The notes under the pieces were generated by a model that made no database searches, was not told where the DNA came from, and saw nothing but the letters and a program-made list of their open reading frames with translations. From assembly GCA_018398585.1 (NCBI GenBank), contig JAGTTD010000018.1, forward strand, positions 751,501 through 815,500: a stretch of DNA of 64,000 nucleotides, in the 5' to 3' direction. The position numbers and the translations under genes were made by a program. This document shows, one piece after another, positions 24,895 to 46,152 of the stretch (position 1 is its first letter; every line of letters starts with the position of its first letter). The stretch comes from Simmondsia chinensis. Lineage: Eukaryota; Streptophyta; Magnoliopsida; Caryophyllales; Simmondsiaceae.

Positions 24895-25775
24895 AAATAT
24901 TTCCGTACATGGAGGGCAAATTAACTTTGCCTCAATCAAAGGGGTGGAGGTGGCCACGGGCCTGGTCGGGGCAGGCCTGCACTGTAGTGGGCTGGGCCGG
25001 GTCGGGCCTGGGGGCCAAACGGGGGCGAGGCAGGCCTGGGCCCTGTCCCTTGGGTGCTCAGCCTAGGCCCGGGCTGCGCCCAGGTTGGCCCCGCGCCCCC
25101 CCCCCCCCCCCATTTTTTTTTTTTTAAATCTTGACAATTTTACAAAAAAATGAGACTGCTGGGATTCGAATCCCACCCCTCTAGCATGCAAAGCACCCTT
25201 ATTACCATGTGAGCTAGGATTTTTTGTAATTTTATTAGGTATAAAAATAATTTAACATACTTTACAAAAAAAAGACAAAATTTGATACAAAATTGACACT
25301 AGTAAAATTTGAACCCCATGCCTCTTTTAACATATAAATTTCACCATTACCATGTAAGCTATAATTTTTTTGTGATTTTATTGGGTAAAATTAATATATA
25401 TATACATATATAATAATAAAAATATACCCAAGCGGGCCCGGGCCTGGCCCGGCTTAGCCAGCTACAGTAGCAGGCCGTGCTGGGCGTTGGCCCACACAGG
25501 CTGGGCCAGGCCGGGTTACGGGCCGACTCAGCCCACTGACCACCTCTACAAAGGGGAAAACGATTTCCATCATAGGGGAGAAAATGTTTTCTGCAATAAT
25601 TTTACATCATATGTCTCACTTAAATCTGAACTTGTCCAACATAAAAATTTATAAAACGATACCATCTTTATTACATAGAAAAACAATTTTTTAAAGAAAA
25701 ACATGTTTTTTGATTGAAATATTTTTTAAAGAACGTTTCCATCGAGAAAGTGTTTTCGTTCAACCAAATGGAGCA
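24895..25775. repeat. MITE (GGCTCCGTTTGGTT family) split by a hAT insertion
   Basis: The left part ends at the hAT TSD and the right part resumes at 25557 with AAAACGATTTCCATCATAGG. It runs on to GTTCAACCAAATGGAGC near 25771. Family words (GAGAAAATGTTTTC, GAAAGTGTTTTCGTTCAACC) lie on the right side. The nested order shows that the MITE is older than the hAT insertion. Confidence 0.5.
24945..25548. mobile_element. Non-autonomous hAT element with 8-bp TSD
   Basis: A 604-bp element flanked by the perfect 8-bp duplication CAAAGGGG (24937-24944 and 25549-25556), the hAT hallmark. Its imperfect terminal inverted repeats are TGGAGGTGGCCACGGGCC and, on the other strand, TAGAGGTGGTCAGTGGGC. The ends are rich in GGCCCGGGCC words, while the core is AT-rich and holds two tRNA-like box B blocks (GGGATTCGAATCCCA at 25153). 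It encodes no transposase; the apparent ORF at 24831-25127 is low-complexity. Confidence 0.88.
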
Positions 25776-26239
25776 TTGGCTTCCCGGGAAAAATATTTTC
25801 CCTGAACGTATCCTTAACTAAAAGTATTTTTTTCGAATTTTCCTTTCGTTCGACTTTGGAACCAACCTCATTGCAGAACTTTGCAAGAGGCGTGGCTTTA
25901 GCGCCATCGTAGCCTTGGCATAGCTGTAGGTTGAGGCCTTGGACAAGAGGTTCTAGGTTCAAGTTCTCAACGGTAATTATCTACCACGAAAACGAGCAGT
26001 CAGAGTTTAGTATATTTGAGGTTGAGCTGGTATAGGAACATTATAAGAGCAAAGGAAAATGACTTTTTGTCGCCTCGAGAACAATCCTGGTTCTCCCATA
26101 AGGAGAATGAGGTTTTCTCTTCAAATTATAACTGGGTATTTTCTGCCGAGCCTAAATCTTAGAGCCAATCTCGTATTGCGTTTTGTTTACAGTTTTTTTG
26201 TTGAGAAACTAAAAACTTACTAGCCTACATGACATCGAC

Positions 26240-26635
26240 TTCTGCTTATAGTTTTCAGGTTTTTTTAGAAACTAAAAACCATATTTTGGAATCTTTTTTC
26301 CTTGTTTCTAGTTTTATGGTTTCAATTTCTTCCTATTATGTGAAAAATCAAAAAATGAAATCAAAAAAAAAAAAAAAAAATCGTTTTTAAAATCCGGTTT
26401 TCAATTTCTTAAATTTAAAAAAAAAAAAAAACCTACAAACTGAAAACAATAATAAACATGCCTTAAGTTCTGAAAACGATTTTTTTCCTTATTTTTGGTT
26501 TTCTACTTTCAATCCGCACCCAAATTCAAAAAGAACTGAAAATAGAAAACTAAAAATTTCTAAAATATGATTTGTAGTTTATGAAGAATAAAAAACTACA
26601 AATAGAAAACAATACCAAGCAGGCCTTTAACATCA
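26240..26635. repeat. Compound foldback MITEs, GGCCTGTTTGGTAT family
   Basis: Two or three overlapping family members: CTTATAGTTTTCAGG at 26247, AATAAACATGCC near 26461 and CAATACCAAGCAGGCC at 26625. Poly-A and poly-T stretches link their arms. They lie between the hAT/MITE cluster and the 3' end of the CK1-like gene. Confidence 0.45.
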
Positions 26636-26657
26636 AGGGTAAAAACGCGAACCTTTC

Positions 26658-37391
<10,734 letters not shown>

Positions 37392-37960
37392 CTCTAAAAT
37401 ATGATGATTTCCAGTATATCACATACAAACCCTAATTTCAACCTCTTTTTTATCCTTCAATTTCAACCCTTTTGAACGATCAACTAGCAAGCATACACTA
37501 ATAATCAATCATTCATCTTCAACCAATTCAAAAGTTCAAAGATCAAATCTACCAAATTGGAACTCTAATTTCCTGATCCAACCCACAACAAGCCGATGAT
37601 TCCGATTGAAATTCACCAAATTAGAACCCTAACTTCACGTGAAATCAAAACAAACTAAAAATTTTAAAAAAAAAAAATTTGTCAGCCTATGTGAAAAGAA
37701 TTAGGGTTAACGATTGACAGTGGAATCGATCGATGATCGGAGAGAGAGAGAGGAAAGAGAGGCAATAATTAAAAAAAGGTTTCGCCTTTTTTCCCCCCCA
37801 AATCAAATGATTTTGCCTCTCCCTTAAAAAAAATGTTCCCTTTTTTTCTTTTTCTTTTTCCCTTTAGCCTCTTCTCTCCGCCACTGCGCCGCCGCAACCG
37901 CCACCGTCGCAGCCGGCCTCCTCTCTCTCTTTCTCTCTCTCTGGGATGGGGGTGAAGAGA
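37392..37960 (-). other. 5' leader and promoter region of CK1-like gene
   Basis: Upstream of the ATG on the - strand. It includes CT-rich tracts (seen as GAGAGAGAG near 37741 and CTCTCTCT near 37920 on +) and a GC-rich CGCCGCCGCAACCGCC block at about 37886. Such mixed leaders are common in plant housekeeping kinases. Start site and any leader intron are not resolved. Confidence 0.35.
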
Positions 37961-38340
37961 ACTGTAAAGGGAAAATGGATGGATTGGAGTATATTCTTCC
38001 TTTTTTTTTTTTTTTTTAAGATAAGTTGGAATATTGTAATTTTAACACGTGACTTTTTATCATAAAACTTAGATAAATTATGGTACTGTTATTACCATAA
38101 CAAAATTATTATTGTCAGAGTAAAATTATAATTTTTCAAATAATTTTATGACTATTATTATTTATAATTTATAAGTTATATTATTAATCCGATAATAATT
38201 TTTGTCTTACCAATAACACCTTCTTAATTTAATTCCCTTGTAAATTTATAATATATTAACTTAGTCTTAAAGTAAAATTAAATAAAATTGACCATGAAAA
38301 TTTTAATAAAATTTGGGCAGATGTACCAAAAAGGACACCA

Positions 38341-38560
38341 ACATGCCTTCACCGAATCCCATTAGAACTCCGAAATTAAGCGTGTTTGGGCGAGAGTAGT
38401 AATATGATGGGTGATCTCCTGGAAAATCCTCAACCTCAAGTTGGGAGCACTGGGAAACAGCCTCTTTTCAAGTTAACACCCTGAAGGGGAAAGGCTAAGT
38501 ACATCCACCCCCCAGACCCTGCGTAGGCAGGAGCCCTTGAGACACTGGGTATGTTCCTTT
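38341..38560 (+). mobile_element. 5S-headed SINE, long form
   Basis: The 5S-derived head runs about 38347-38435: CACCGAATCCCATTAGAACT, CGAAATTAAGCGTGTTTGGG, then ATGGGTGATCTCCTGG. The body follows (GGGAAACAGCCTC, ACACCCTGAAGGGG, GGAGCCCTTGAGACACTGGG). The tail is TTCC-type rather than TTG. It lacks the first about 15 bases of 5S. It is a decayed mobile copy, not a 5S gene. Confidence 0.75.
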
Positions 38561-39192
38561 CCTTTCTTTAGGGTAACTGAAAGGTTTATATTAAGTCCCG
38601 TGCATCTAATATGATTAAACATTTGGTTGGCCACGTTTTCTTTCAAACTTGAGGAATTTTTGGCAATATTTAAAGATATGTGGCCTTCCGAAAAAAATTA
38701 TTTTTAGATAGAAGTAGTAACTTTTTTTGCTTTCAAACAAAAGCGAAAAAAATATTATTTTTCTTTTAAAATAGAAGTAGAAGCAAAAACTAAAATTTTT
38801 TCAAACAAAATTAAATATATATAAAATATTTTTTACAAAAGTGATTCTTCAAAATGTGCTTCTAAAAAACCATTTTTTTATATATGAGCTAAACATTGTT
38901 AAAAATTACGTCATTAACTTAATTTAAATTTTATTTTAAAACTAAAGTGACAAGATATCGATTATGCATTGAGTAAATCAATACAATTAAGTTGCTCCGA
39001 TAATCCTTTCTTTCTCTTCAATTCAAGAGGCAGCAAACACACGTGCACAGATTTCTCCCGCTCGCATCCTCCCATTTTTTTCTTTTTTGGTACGAAATCG
39101 AGAGAGACGATACACTGAAACGAGTTTTAGCTTGAAAAGCACTACAAAACGAAGCTTAACTGTCGTTTGAGGCCTCAATATGCTCAAGGACA

Positions 39193-39719
39193 TGTCACGA
39201 CCCTAGCCGTGACTCTCACAAGCCAAGGAACCAAACCGCTATTTTTCGCTTTTATTATTTTTGTATCAGTTATGTAATAAACAATATTGTAAAACTAATT
39301 AGTTTAAATTTTGAATTTGAATTTAGGACGGAACCGGTTGGGGTAGATTAGGAGGTAAAGGGTTAATTTAAAATTATAACGATGTAATTGTATTAATTAA
39401 ATATGGGCTAAGTAGTAGGGATTAGGTACCTAGGGAAAACTCCATAAATATGCTTGTAAGCTTGTAATTTGGCATGGATGAATTAAAAATGAAAATCCCA
39501 AATTATCTCTCTCCTTTCCCTCTTGCTCTCTAACGGTCCCCCTCCCGCTCTCAAAATTCTAAATTCTCTACTCCTCCTTCCCTTCTCTAACCCTCTACTT
39601 CTAACTCCTCTTCTAACTCTTCTATTTCTCTCCTCAATCTCTTCTAACTTCACCACTTCTCTCTCTCTCGTTCTCCCCTTTTCTAAAATTATCTAAGTCA
39701 CAGGCTTAGGTTTGTGACA
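39193..39719 (+). mobile_element. Solo LTR with 5-bp target-site duplication
   Basis: A 527-bp block begins TGTCACGACCCTAG and ends GGTTTGTGACA, so the ends form a 6-bp inverted TGTCAC/GTGACA. The direct repeat GGACA flanks it (39188-39192 and 39720-39724). Inside are a TATA-like CATAAATATG near 39444 and a CT-rich 3' part. The 5-bp TSD and TG...CA ends fit an LTR retrotransposon whose interior was lost by recombination. Confidence 0.85.
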
Positions 39720-40672
39720 GGACACGGAGCCATCCTGGGACCGAACGGGTGCAACTCATAGTGCGACAATGAACGCTTCATGTCCAATCATTTTCTTGAT
39801 CATAGGAAACCAATAAAGTTACGGAAAGTCCGGCAAGATAGGAGATGGAGCGCCTCTCGAACAATTGCACTTTTGAGTTGTTGGTACACTTCTCCACAAA
39901 AAAAGGAATTCCTCGATATCGAGACAATCAAAGTCCGTCTCATTTGTACGAAAAGGCTTTATTCTCTTGTTGAATCTGAACTAAATTAACATAGTGGATA
40001 AAACAAAGAAACATATGACATAAATAATCTTAATTTGAGTTAATTTTAATCACTAAATTAAATAATCTCATGCAATTTTTTTACGTTGGTAAGAACGGCG
40101 TAGGGGTTACTTTTGCCACTAGTAAGATTCAAAATTCAATATCGAGTGGCGTCTTTGGCCTTGATGATCATTACCACCAGACCGAAGCCTACCAAAAGAA
40201 AAAGTATTTGCCTACAGTAGACTATAGAATATACAATTAAAACTTTTGTTCGACAATTGAGTAAAGAGGCAGAGCACTGGGGAGGGTAACGAGGAGCAAT
40301 GAAGGGGAATATAAGAAATTATCCTTTCCGTGTTGGAATATATTTAATAAAGTGAAGGAAGAACAAAGAACGGTAAATAAGCTATCTTTATTTGGCAATT
40401 GAATACAAAAATAAGGGGTAAGAAAAGTTACAGTCAAAACAAAGACAAGATTATTCAAATTTTGTTATTACTTTACCTTGCTCTTCTACCTAGTTGTCAA
40501 ACGTGAAGTATCTTATGCAAAAGCCGAAAACATATATAATAACAACTATGCGTAGTTAATATGATCTTTTAGGCCTTCGAAACACTTCAAGCTAGACTAA
40601 AAACATCGGAAAATATTGAAAAATAACCAACCCTCAAACGTATCCATTTCTGACTCTCATAGTTGAATCTGG

Positions 40673-40774
40673 ATTTGGGAACAACACGCTATCCTGAAGG
40701 GATAAGACTGCGTACAACTTACCCTCCCCAAACCCTCTCTTGACGGGAGCCTCTTTGAGGCACTGTGTTGTTAT
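40673..40774 (+). mobile_element. Short TTG-tailed SINE with 14-bp TSD
   Basis: A 102-bp insertion in + orientation between direct repeats ATAGTTGAATCTGG (40659-40672 and 40775-40788). The body reads CCTGAAGGGATAAGACTGCG, GACGGGAGCCTCTTTGAGGC and ACTGTGTTGTTATAT. No 5S head is present. Confidence 0.8.
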
Positions 40775-40841
40775 ATAGTTGAATCTGGGTATATACAAGC
40801 TCGAGAAATTTTCCTCCACGTGTATATACAAGCTTCGTTTT

Positions 40842-41140
40842 TTTTTTTTTTATGGAAAAACTTTTCCTTCACATTCTTACAACCTTATTGTATAAATGAG
40901 TAGCAAGTGTTGCCTTAAGGGAAAATATTTTCCTCCACAAAAAGAAATTTGACTTTCCCGTCATGGAGATGGAAAGATATTTCCCTTCACGGAACGGAAA
41001 ACATTTTTCGTTGTAATCTCACGTCTTATAGCTAATTTCAACCTCAACTTGATCAAGCACAGATCTTATATTAAACAGATAATGAAATTATTTTCCTGAA
41101 TTAACCAAATAAAATTAAATAACAAAATAACATTTATCAA
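40842..41140. repeat. MITE fragment, GGCTCCGTTTGGTT family
   Basis: Family words TTTTCCTTCACATTC, AAATATTTTCCTCCAC, CGGAAAACATTTTTCG and GTAATCTCACGTCTTATAG occur in order, but no intact termini are seen. It lies just downstream of the PPR gene's 3' UTR. Confidence 0.4.
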
Positions 41141-41907
41141 TCAAAACGTTTCATAGTAACCTGCAAACTGCCGCAACTGCTCTTTCCACCAAATCTGTAA
41201 CCTGCAAAAGAACAAGCCCAAGTGAATATTACAGTTTGTTTGGTCAAACTGTAAAAAAAATATATTTTCAAAAACATATTTCGAACAAGTACATAGGGAA
41301 AAAGTATTTTCAATAGGGATATTCTATTCTGAAGAATTTTGAATGTTCGCATCTAATTCTGCTTTAAAAAGAATTTTCCTGCTTCTGTTTAAAAGCCAAA
41401 AAAATAGCCTACACTGCTATTTAAAAGCACTTTTCTTTTGTGGGCAAAAAAGTACGTTTCACTTTTTTCAAGGAAAAAAAAAACAAAAACTTGGGCCAAA
41501 AAAAAAGATGAGTTGCCGACAAAAAGAGGGGAAGACGTTTTTCCTTCACGAAACGGAGAACATTTTCCGTCGATATCTCATATCCTATATCCCACTTCAG
41601 CCTCAATTTTATCAAACATGAATCTTATATAAACAAAAAAAATAACAAATGCATTTTCCTTAGCAAAACAAAGGAGATTTTATAACAAAAAGAGAGATTT
41701 TCAATAAAAATATTTAGAAAAATAAAATGTTATCCTTCAAACCAAATAGAGCCTAAATAGAAAATGATATCAGACAGGCCATTGACGTCCCCCTCTATAG
41801 TTAGGTACTCTATTTAAAATTCAAGTACCTTGTACGATGCCGACTTTATATGAATATGAACAAAAGGCATGAGGAGCTAAAAGAGTGAACCAGAAACGCA
41901 AACAGTG
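41140..41907 (-). other. 3' UTR of PPR gene with a 3' UTR intron
   Basis: On the - strand a donor AAG|GTAC lies at 41829/41828 and an acceptor TTTTGCAG ends at 41202. This suggests a 627-bp intron in the 3' UTR, with a terminal exon from 41201 down to about 41140. The same terminal exon and acceptor are recognisable near 53150-53205 beside a PPR relic, which supports the model. A MITE fills most of the intron. Confidence 0.55.
41232..41754. repeat. MITE, GGCTCCGTTTGGTT family, in PPR 3' UTR intron
   Basis: Left end CAGTTTGTTTGGTCAAAC, right end CAAACCAAATAGAGCC, about 520 bp. Family words CGTTTTTCCTTCACG and CGGAGAACATTTTCCG are present. Its presence explains the length of the inferred intron 41202-41828. 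Confidence 0.55.
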
Positions 41908-43692
41908 TCAAACTTCGATTCCATTCAACTTCACATCTTCTCTAAGAACGTCCCACTCGATCAATTTATCGCGCAGCTCTCTAGCCTCGTGCATCATACC
42001 GGCAGCAGCAATACCTTTAATCACGCTCGTATAGATCTCGACATCAGCCTTAACTTGTTCCGATACCATGATTTCTAGAACATCCATCGCAATATCCACC
42101 TTCCAAATTTTACACAAACCGTGGATCACGAACCTATAAGCACCATTGCTGATCTCGTGGTTTCCTCTTCTCATCTCTTTCATGATCTCTGCGGCTTCAA
42201 CGACTTTATGTTCCCGACAAAACCCCCATAACAAACACCGATGAGTGATACCGTCAGGAGTTATCCCGTTTTCTACCATCTCACGGTATAATTTCGTAGC
42301 TTTCTCCATTTCACCCTTCTTAGCAAGCCCATCAATGACGATATTATAAGTAATCAAACCCGGAGAACAACGGGTATGACACAGGATTTCGACAATTTGA
42401 AGGGCCTCGTCCACCAATCCTTCTTTGGAAAGGGCGGATATTAGTGTATTGTATGTAACGATATCGGGTGAGAGATTTCGTGTGATCATTTCATCGAGGT
42501 AATCTATGGCGCGATCCAAAAGACCGTGCTTGCACAAACCGTTGATCAATATGTTATAAGTGACAACATTCGGTGAATAAGACATCTGATTTTTCATCAT
42601 TGTCAGAATTTCATCAATGGCGTCCCAATAACCGTAGCTGCAGAAAGCATGAAGAACGGTGTTATAAGTCACTGCATCAGGCTCAAAACCGAGCGATTGT
42701 AAACTGTATATCAACAACGCCATGTCCTGAAAGTTATCCTCTTTACAGGTATAATTGATCAGCAAATTGTATAATATAAGATCCGGAAAGCAACCTTCAG
42801 TAGCCAACTCATCTATAACTTCGAGCGTTTCCCGAACCCCACGATTCTTAAAGATTTGCTCAAGTAAAATCGAGTATGTGATGAGATACGGTGGAGATCC
42901 CTTCTTCAGTTGCTCTTTCCAGAATCTAATAGCATCAATAAACCTGCCTCTATTGCATAAGCACCGGATAATCGTGTTATAACTAATAACATCGGGTGGG
43001 GAACCGCTCAAGCTCATGCCTTCCAAGAGATCGATGGCAGCGTTTACATGACCTTTTTTACAAAAGGAATTAATCAACATGTTGTAAGTAATAATATCGG
43101 GAATGCCACCAGACATTACCATGATATTTAGTACCTTCGCAGCTTTGTCAGTCACATCGAGATTCACGAGCCCACGGATTAAGTTTATGCAGGAAGGGAA
43201 ATGAGGGATTTGGCTTCGACGTGCCATTATCTCCACCAACCTTGACGCCCCCAAAAGTTTTCCGTATCTGCAGAACTTTTGAAGAATGTTATTGTTTGTT
43301 TCCTCATCGTTTTCCACAAATGGTCCATCTGAGAATGGCGTGGAGGTTCTAGAAGATCTCTTGACAATGATGTTCCTCGTGTTTTCTCGAACACCCAAGT
43401 GTCTTTCTTGTTCAACCTCATCTTCCTCATCAATATCGTTTGCACAGACACGTTCTAGTTGAGCTGTGAACCTTGGGAGAAGGAGCCCACTACTCGAACT
43501 AGACGCTTCCCACCTCAAAGAACTCGGACTTTTGTCTTTGACTTTCCTTTGGAAACCGGACTCGATCATGGATATTTTACAGTAAAAAGAATTTACCGCA
43601 CTAGTGCCTACATCATTTATCTTAGAACAAGAATTTACTCCATGGAAACAAGGAATTTCGATTATAGAGTTCTGAGATGCCGATTTAAGCAT
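41908..43692 (-). CDS. P-class pentatricopeptide-repeat protein
   Basis: A 594-aa RNA-binding protein of the PPR family, P class, expected in mitochondria or plastids to stabilise or process organelle RNA. After a divergent N-terminal region of about 150 residues, at least eleven 34-36-residue PPR units follow. They begin with phrases such as PDIITYNMLINSFCKKGHVN, PDVISYNTIIRCLCNRGRF, PNVVTYNILINGLCKHGLLD, PDIVTYNTLISALSKEGLVD and PGLITYNIVIDGLAKKGEME. There is no E, DYW or SMR domain. The ATG at 43692 is chosen because the frame upstream runs into an acceptor TTGTTGCAG at 43705; a TTG codon further up is not a start. Coding is intronless, as usual for PPR genes. From memory the best relative is Arabidopsis AT1G08610, a neighbour of THA1. 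RNA target unknown. Confidence 0.92.
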   Translation of the reverse strand: MLKSASQNSIIEIPCFHGVNSCSKINDVGTSAVNSFYCKISMIESGFQRKVKDKSPSSLRWEASSSSSGLLLPRFTAQLERVCANDIDEEDEVEQERHLGVRENTRNIIVKRSSRTSTPFSDGPFVENDEETNNNILQKFCRYGKLLGASRLVEIMARRSQIPHFPSCINLIRGLVNLDVTDKAAKVLNIMVMSGGIPDIITYNMLINSFCKKGHVNAAIDLLEGMSLSGSPPDVISYNTIIRCLCNRGRFIDAIRFWKEQLKKGSPPYLITYSILLEQIFKNRGVRETLEVIDELATEGCFPDLILYNLLINYTCKEDNFQDMALLIYSLQSLGFEPDAVTYNTVLHAFCSYGYWDAIDEILTMMKNQMSYSPNVVTYNILINGLCKHGLLDRAIDYLDEMITRNLSPDIVTYNTLISALSKEGLVDEALQIVEILCHTRCSPGLITYNIVIDGLAKKGEMEKATKLYREMVENGITPDGITHRCLLWGFCREHKVVEAAEIMKEMRRGNHEISNGAYRFVIHGLCKIWKVDIAMDVLEIMVSEQVKADVEIYTSVIKGIAAAGMMHEARELRDKLIEWDVLREDVKLNGIEV

Positions 43693-44077
43693 CTTTGAAA
43701 TGTTCTGCAACAACGTTCAAAAATGCACCTTCAAATCATTAGTGGTCCAACGAAACAGCAACTAACTTCATGAGCTCATGAGAGGATTCTTCCCATTAAA
43801 TTTTGCATCTGCAACAAGTAAATGGCTCTACTTAATGACGCATTTAGGCTCTGTTTGGTTCTAACAAAAAACTTTTCTTCACGATATATTTTCAGTAGCA
43901 ATCAACCGAAATTGATGAACTAAGAGCGAAGATTACAAAAATAGACAAGCATGCATCATGTATCATCCATTTTTTAAACATATGAGCACCAAGTTTCAAC
44001 AAAAAAGCAATAATGTTTCGGGGTTTCATAGTATGTTTCTCTAAAGGCGTAAATCAAAAACTAAGCCACAAACCCTT

Positions 44078-44560
44078 CAAGTAGGGGTGTAAATGAACCG
44101 ATGTTCAATGAACTACTAGTGTTGGAAATCGATTATGGCTCGTTTGTGTTCATTATGGAGGCCTGATTGCTTACTGAGTCAAGTTCAAGCAGGCTCGATA
44201 AGCTTATTGAGCCGAGTTTGAACAACAAGGTGCTCCGCTCATTAACGTCTGCGAACAATTTGATAAGAGCTCGATCAGAACACAGTAAAAACTTGTTAAA
44301 GGTTCATCAAAAGCTCACTAAGAGCTTGTTAAGGGCTCAATATTAGTTAAAAATGATTCGACAATCGCTTGATAGTCTCAGCTTGATACCAAGCTCGGCT
44401 CGCTTGATAACGAGCTCAAATCAGCTCGATAACGAGCTCGAATCAACTCGATCAGGCTAACAAACCTAGCCAAACCCAGTATTGAACTTTCTAAAAGCTC
44501 CCTGAACCGAGCTCGAACAAAAGTTTGAAAACTCGATAAGAGCAAACGAGTTCCATCCTA
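44078..44560. repeat. hAT-like GAGCTCG element in PPR 5' UTR intron
   Basis: Starts TAGGGGTGTAAATGAACCG and ends GAGTTCCATCCTA, which give short imperfect inverted termini. The interior has many CAGCTCGATAACGAGCTCG words. No 8-bp TSD is visible. It is the cleanest member of the family in the window. Confidence 0.55.
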
Positions 44561-44577
44561 AACATGCAAACACTTAC

Positions 44578-44810
44578 AATAACACGCAGAATGACGCCAG
44601 AAAAAGAGATAACCCAAGAAACGCGCAGAAAGATGCTGAGAAACTGCCGCAATCGGAAGTCGACGGCGAAATTCGGCGGCGAGAAACCCTAATTTCTTCA
44701 GGATTGAGGCGGCGGAAGGTGGAAGACGCGAAGGGTTTTGCAGTTAGTGCAATTACGAGGTTTTTGTTGGGTTTTGCTCCCCTCGAAAGCATGTTTATTA
44801 AACTCCCGAT
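44578..44810 (-). other. 5' UTR exon of PPR gene
   Basis: On the - strand a leader with GAAATTAGGGTTTCTC ends at a strong donor ATT|GTAAGTG (44578/44577). The acceptor TTGTTGCAG ends at 43705, giving a leader intron 43705-44577. A recognisable duplicate of this exon lies at 55920-56045. The start site is inferred. Confidence 0.5.
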
Positions 44811-44960
44811 CTGAATCTTATAGTCTTGCGACTTTATTTCATAACTGGCGATTAATCTGAATCCAAGATAGAATTTTAATTTTGTATACTTTTACTATCC
44901 ATTAATTTTAAATAAAACTAACGAATAGGATAATAATACAATTTTACCAACGTACAAATA

Positions 44961-45213
44961 CAACAACAACAGTAGCCTCGGTACCTCGAGCGCTCCCGTC
45001 TAAGTGAGGTCTGGGAGATGGATGTACACAGTCTTATCCCTTCGGGGTGTAACCCTGCCCCGAGAGGGTGCTTTCGAGGACCCCCGATCTTATAGGGTTA
45101 GCAACACGAAGACTTTCCAGGAGGTCACTCATCCTGGTACGACTCTTGCCTAAACACTCTTAATTTCGGAGTTCTAATGGGATTTGGTGCATTAGTGCCC
45201 GGTAAATGAACCC
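44961..45213 (-). mobile_element. 5S-headed SINE, full length, with 17-bp TSD
   Basis: A 253-bp reference copy on the - strand. It starts GGGTTCATTTACC, then 5S-derived sequence through CCCATTAGAACTCCG, AAATTAAGAGTG, CCAGGATGAGTGACCTCCTG and TTCGTGTTGC. Then come the body (GGGGGTCCTCG, CCGAAGGGATAAGACTGTG, GACCTCACTTAGACGGGAGC) and the tail TGTTGTTGTTG. Flanking repeats TTACCAACGTACAAATA (44944-44960) and TTACCAACATGCAAATA (45214-45230) match at 15 of 17 bases. Head, internal-promoter region, body and tail in this order define a SINE. Confidence 0.85.
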
Positions 45214-45469
45214 TTACCAACATGCAAATAAAAAGTCAAAAAGTGAAAAATTCAAGCATATATTATACACAAACGTACTTTCTTACCCTGAAGTAAGAGC
45301 AAGTTAATTAGTCTTTATATAGTCTTACGAAACTTAATATTAATTTTAAATTGTAACCTTAAAGTTTGATTAGTAACATATATTTTAAAAGCTCTCATGA
45401 TCAATTGAGCATATAGTGACATATATATATTATATGATAATTTATTATCATATTTGAGTATGTTTCTTA

Positions 45470-45665
45470 TTAAGTGTGCTTAGGCGAGATTAGTACTATA
45501 ATAGGTGACCTCCTAGGAAGTCCTCACTCTTAGGTTAGGGGCACTGGGAAACAGCCTCTCTTCAGGTTGACACCCTGAAGGGGGAAGGCTACGTACATCT
45601 GTCCCCCCCACACCCTACGTATGCAGGAGCCTTTGAGACACTGGGTATGTTCCTTCCTTCCTTCC
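45470..45665 (+). mobile_element. 5S-headed SINE, 5'-truncated, with 19-bp TSD
   Basis: Perfect 19-bp direct repeats TATTTGAGTATGTTTCTTA (45451-45469 and 45666-45684) flank it. The copy begins inside the 5S head at TTAAGTGTGCTTAGGCGAG, so the first about 55 bases of 5S are missing. It then runs through box C-like AGGTGACCTCCTAGG, the body and a TTCC tail. Truncation at the 5' end next to an intact TSD fits target-primed reverse transcription. Confidence 0.85.
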
Positions 45666-46152
45666 TATTTGAGTATGTTTCTTAGAGTAAATACCGTTGT
45701 AAGTTGAAGTCTTATATAAAACACGTGTGTATCATGTAACTAAGTCTTAGAAAATAATCATACTATATATTTAGTAAAATTTTATAATTTTCAATTCTGT
45801 AAGCACCTAACAATCATAAGTAGAATCTCAATTATAACAACCTTGTTAAAGAGTTAGGTCCCATTCTGGTCAGTTGAGTGATCAAAAATAGACAAATTGG
45901 TCACTTATATCAAGTTTTAAAACATTTAGTCACTTAATTTTTAAAATGGATAAGTTAGTCATCCAAATAAATTAAAGTAAGTCAGTCAAATATTCAAATA
46001 ATTTTGTCACCCAAATAAAAATTTTGAAAATTTAATCGTCCAATTTCATATAAAACTCCTTTTTAATAACTAAAGTAATTTTAAAATGATACAATTCGTC
46101 AATCCATTTAAAAAATAACAAATTTGGTTATATTTTTAATTTATTTATTTTA

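Noticed and set aside
24831..25127. 98-aa Gly/Arg/Pro-rich ORF
   Set aside because: Low-complexity translation of the GC-rich terminal region of the hAT element.
25145..25210. tRNA gene
   Set aside because: A box B-like GGGATTCGAATCCCA is present, but the cloverleaf is not complete and the block lies inside a hAT element.
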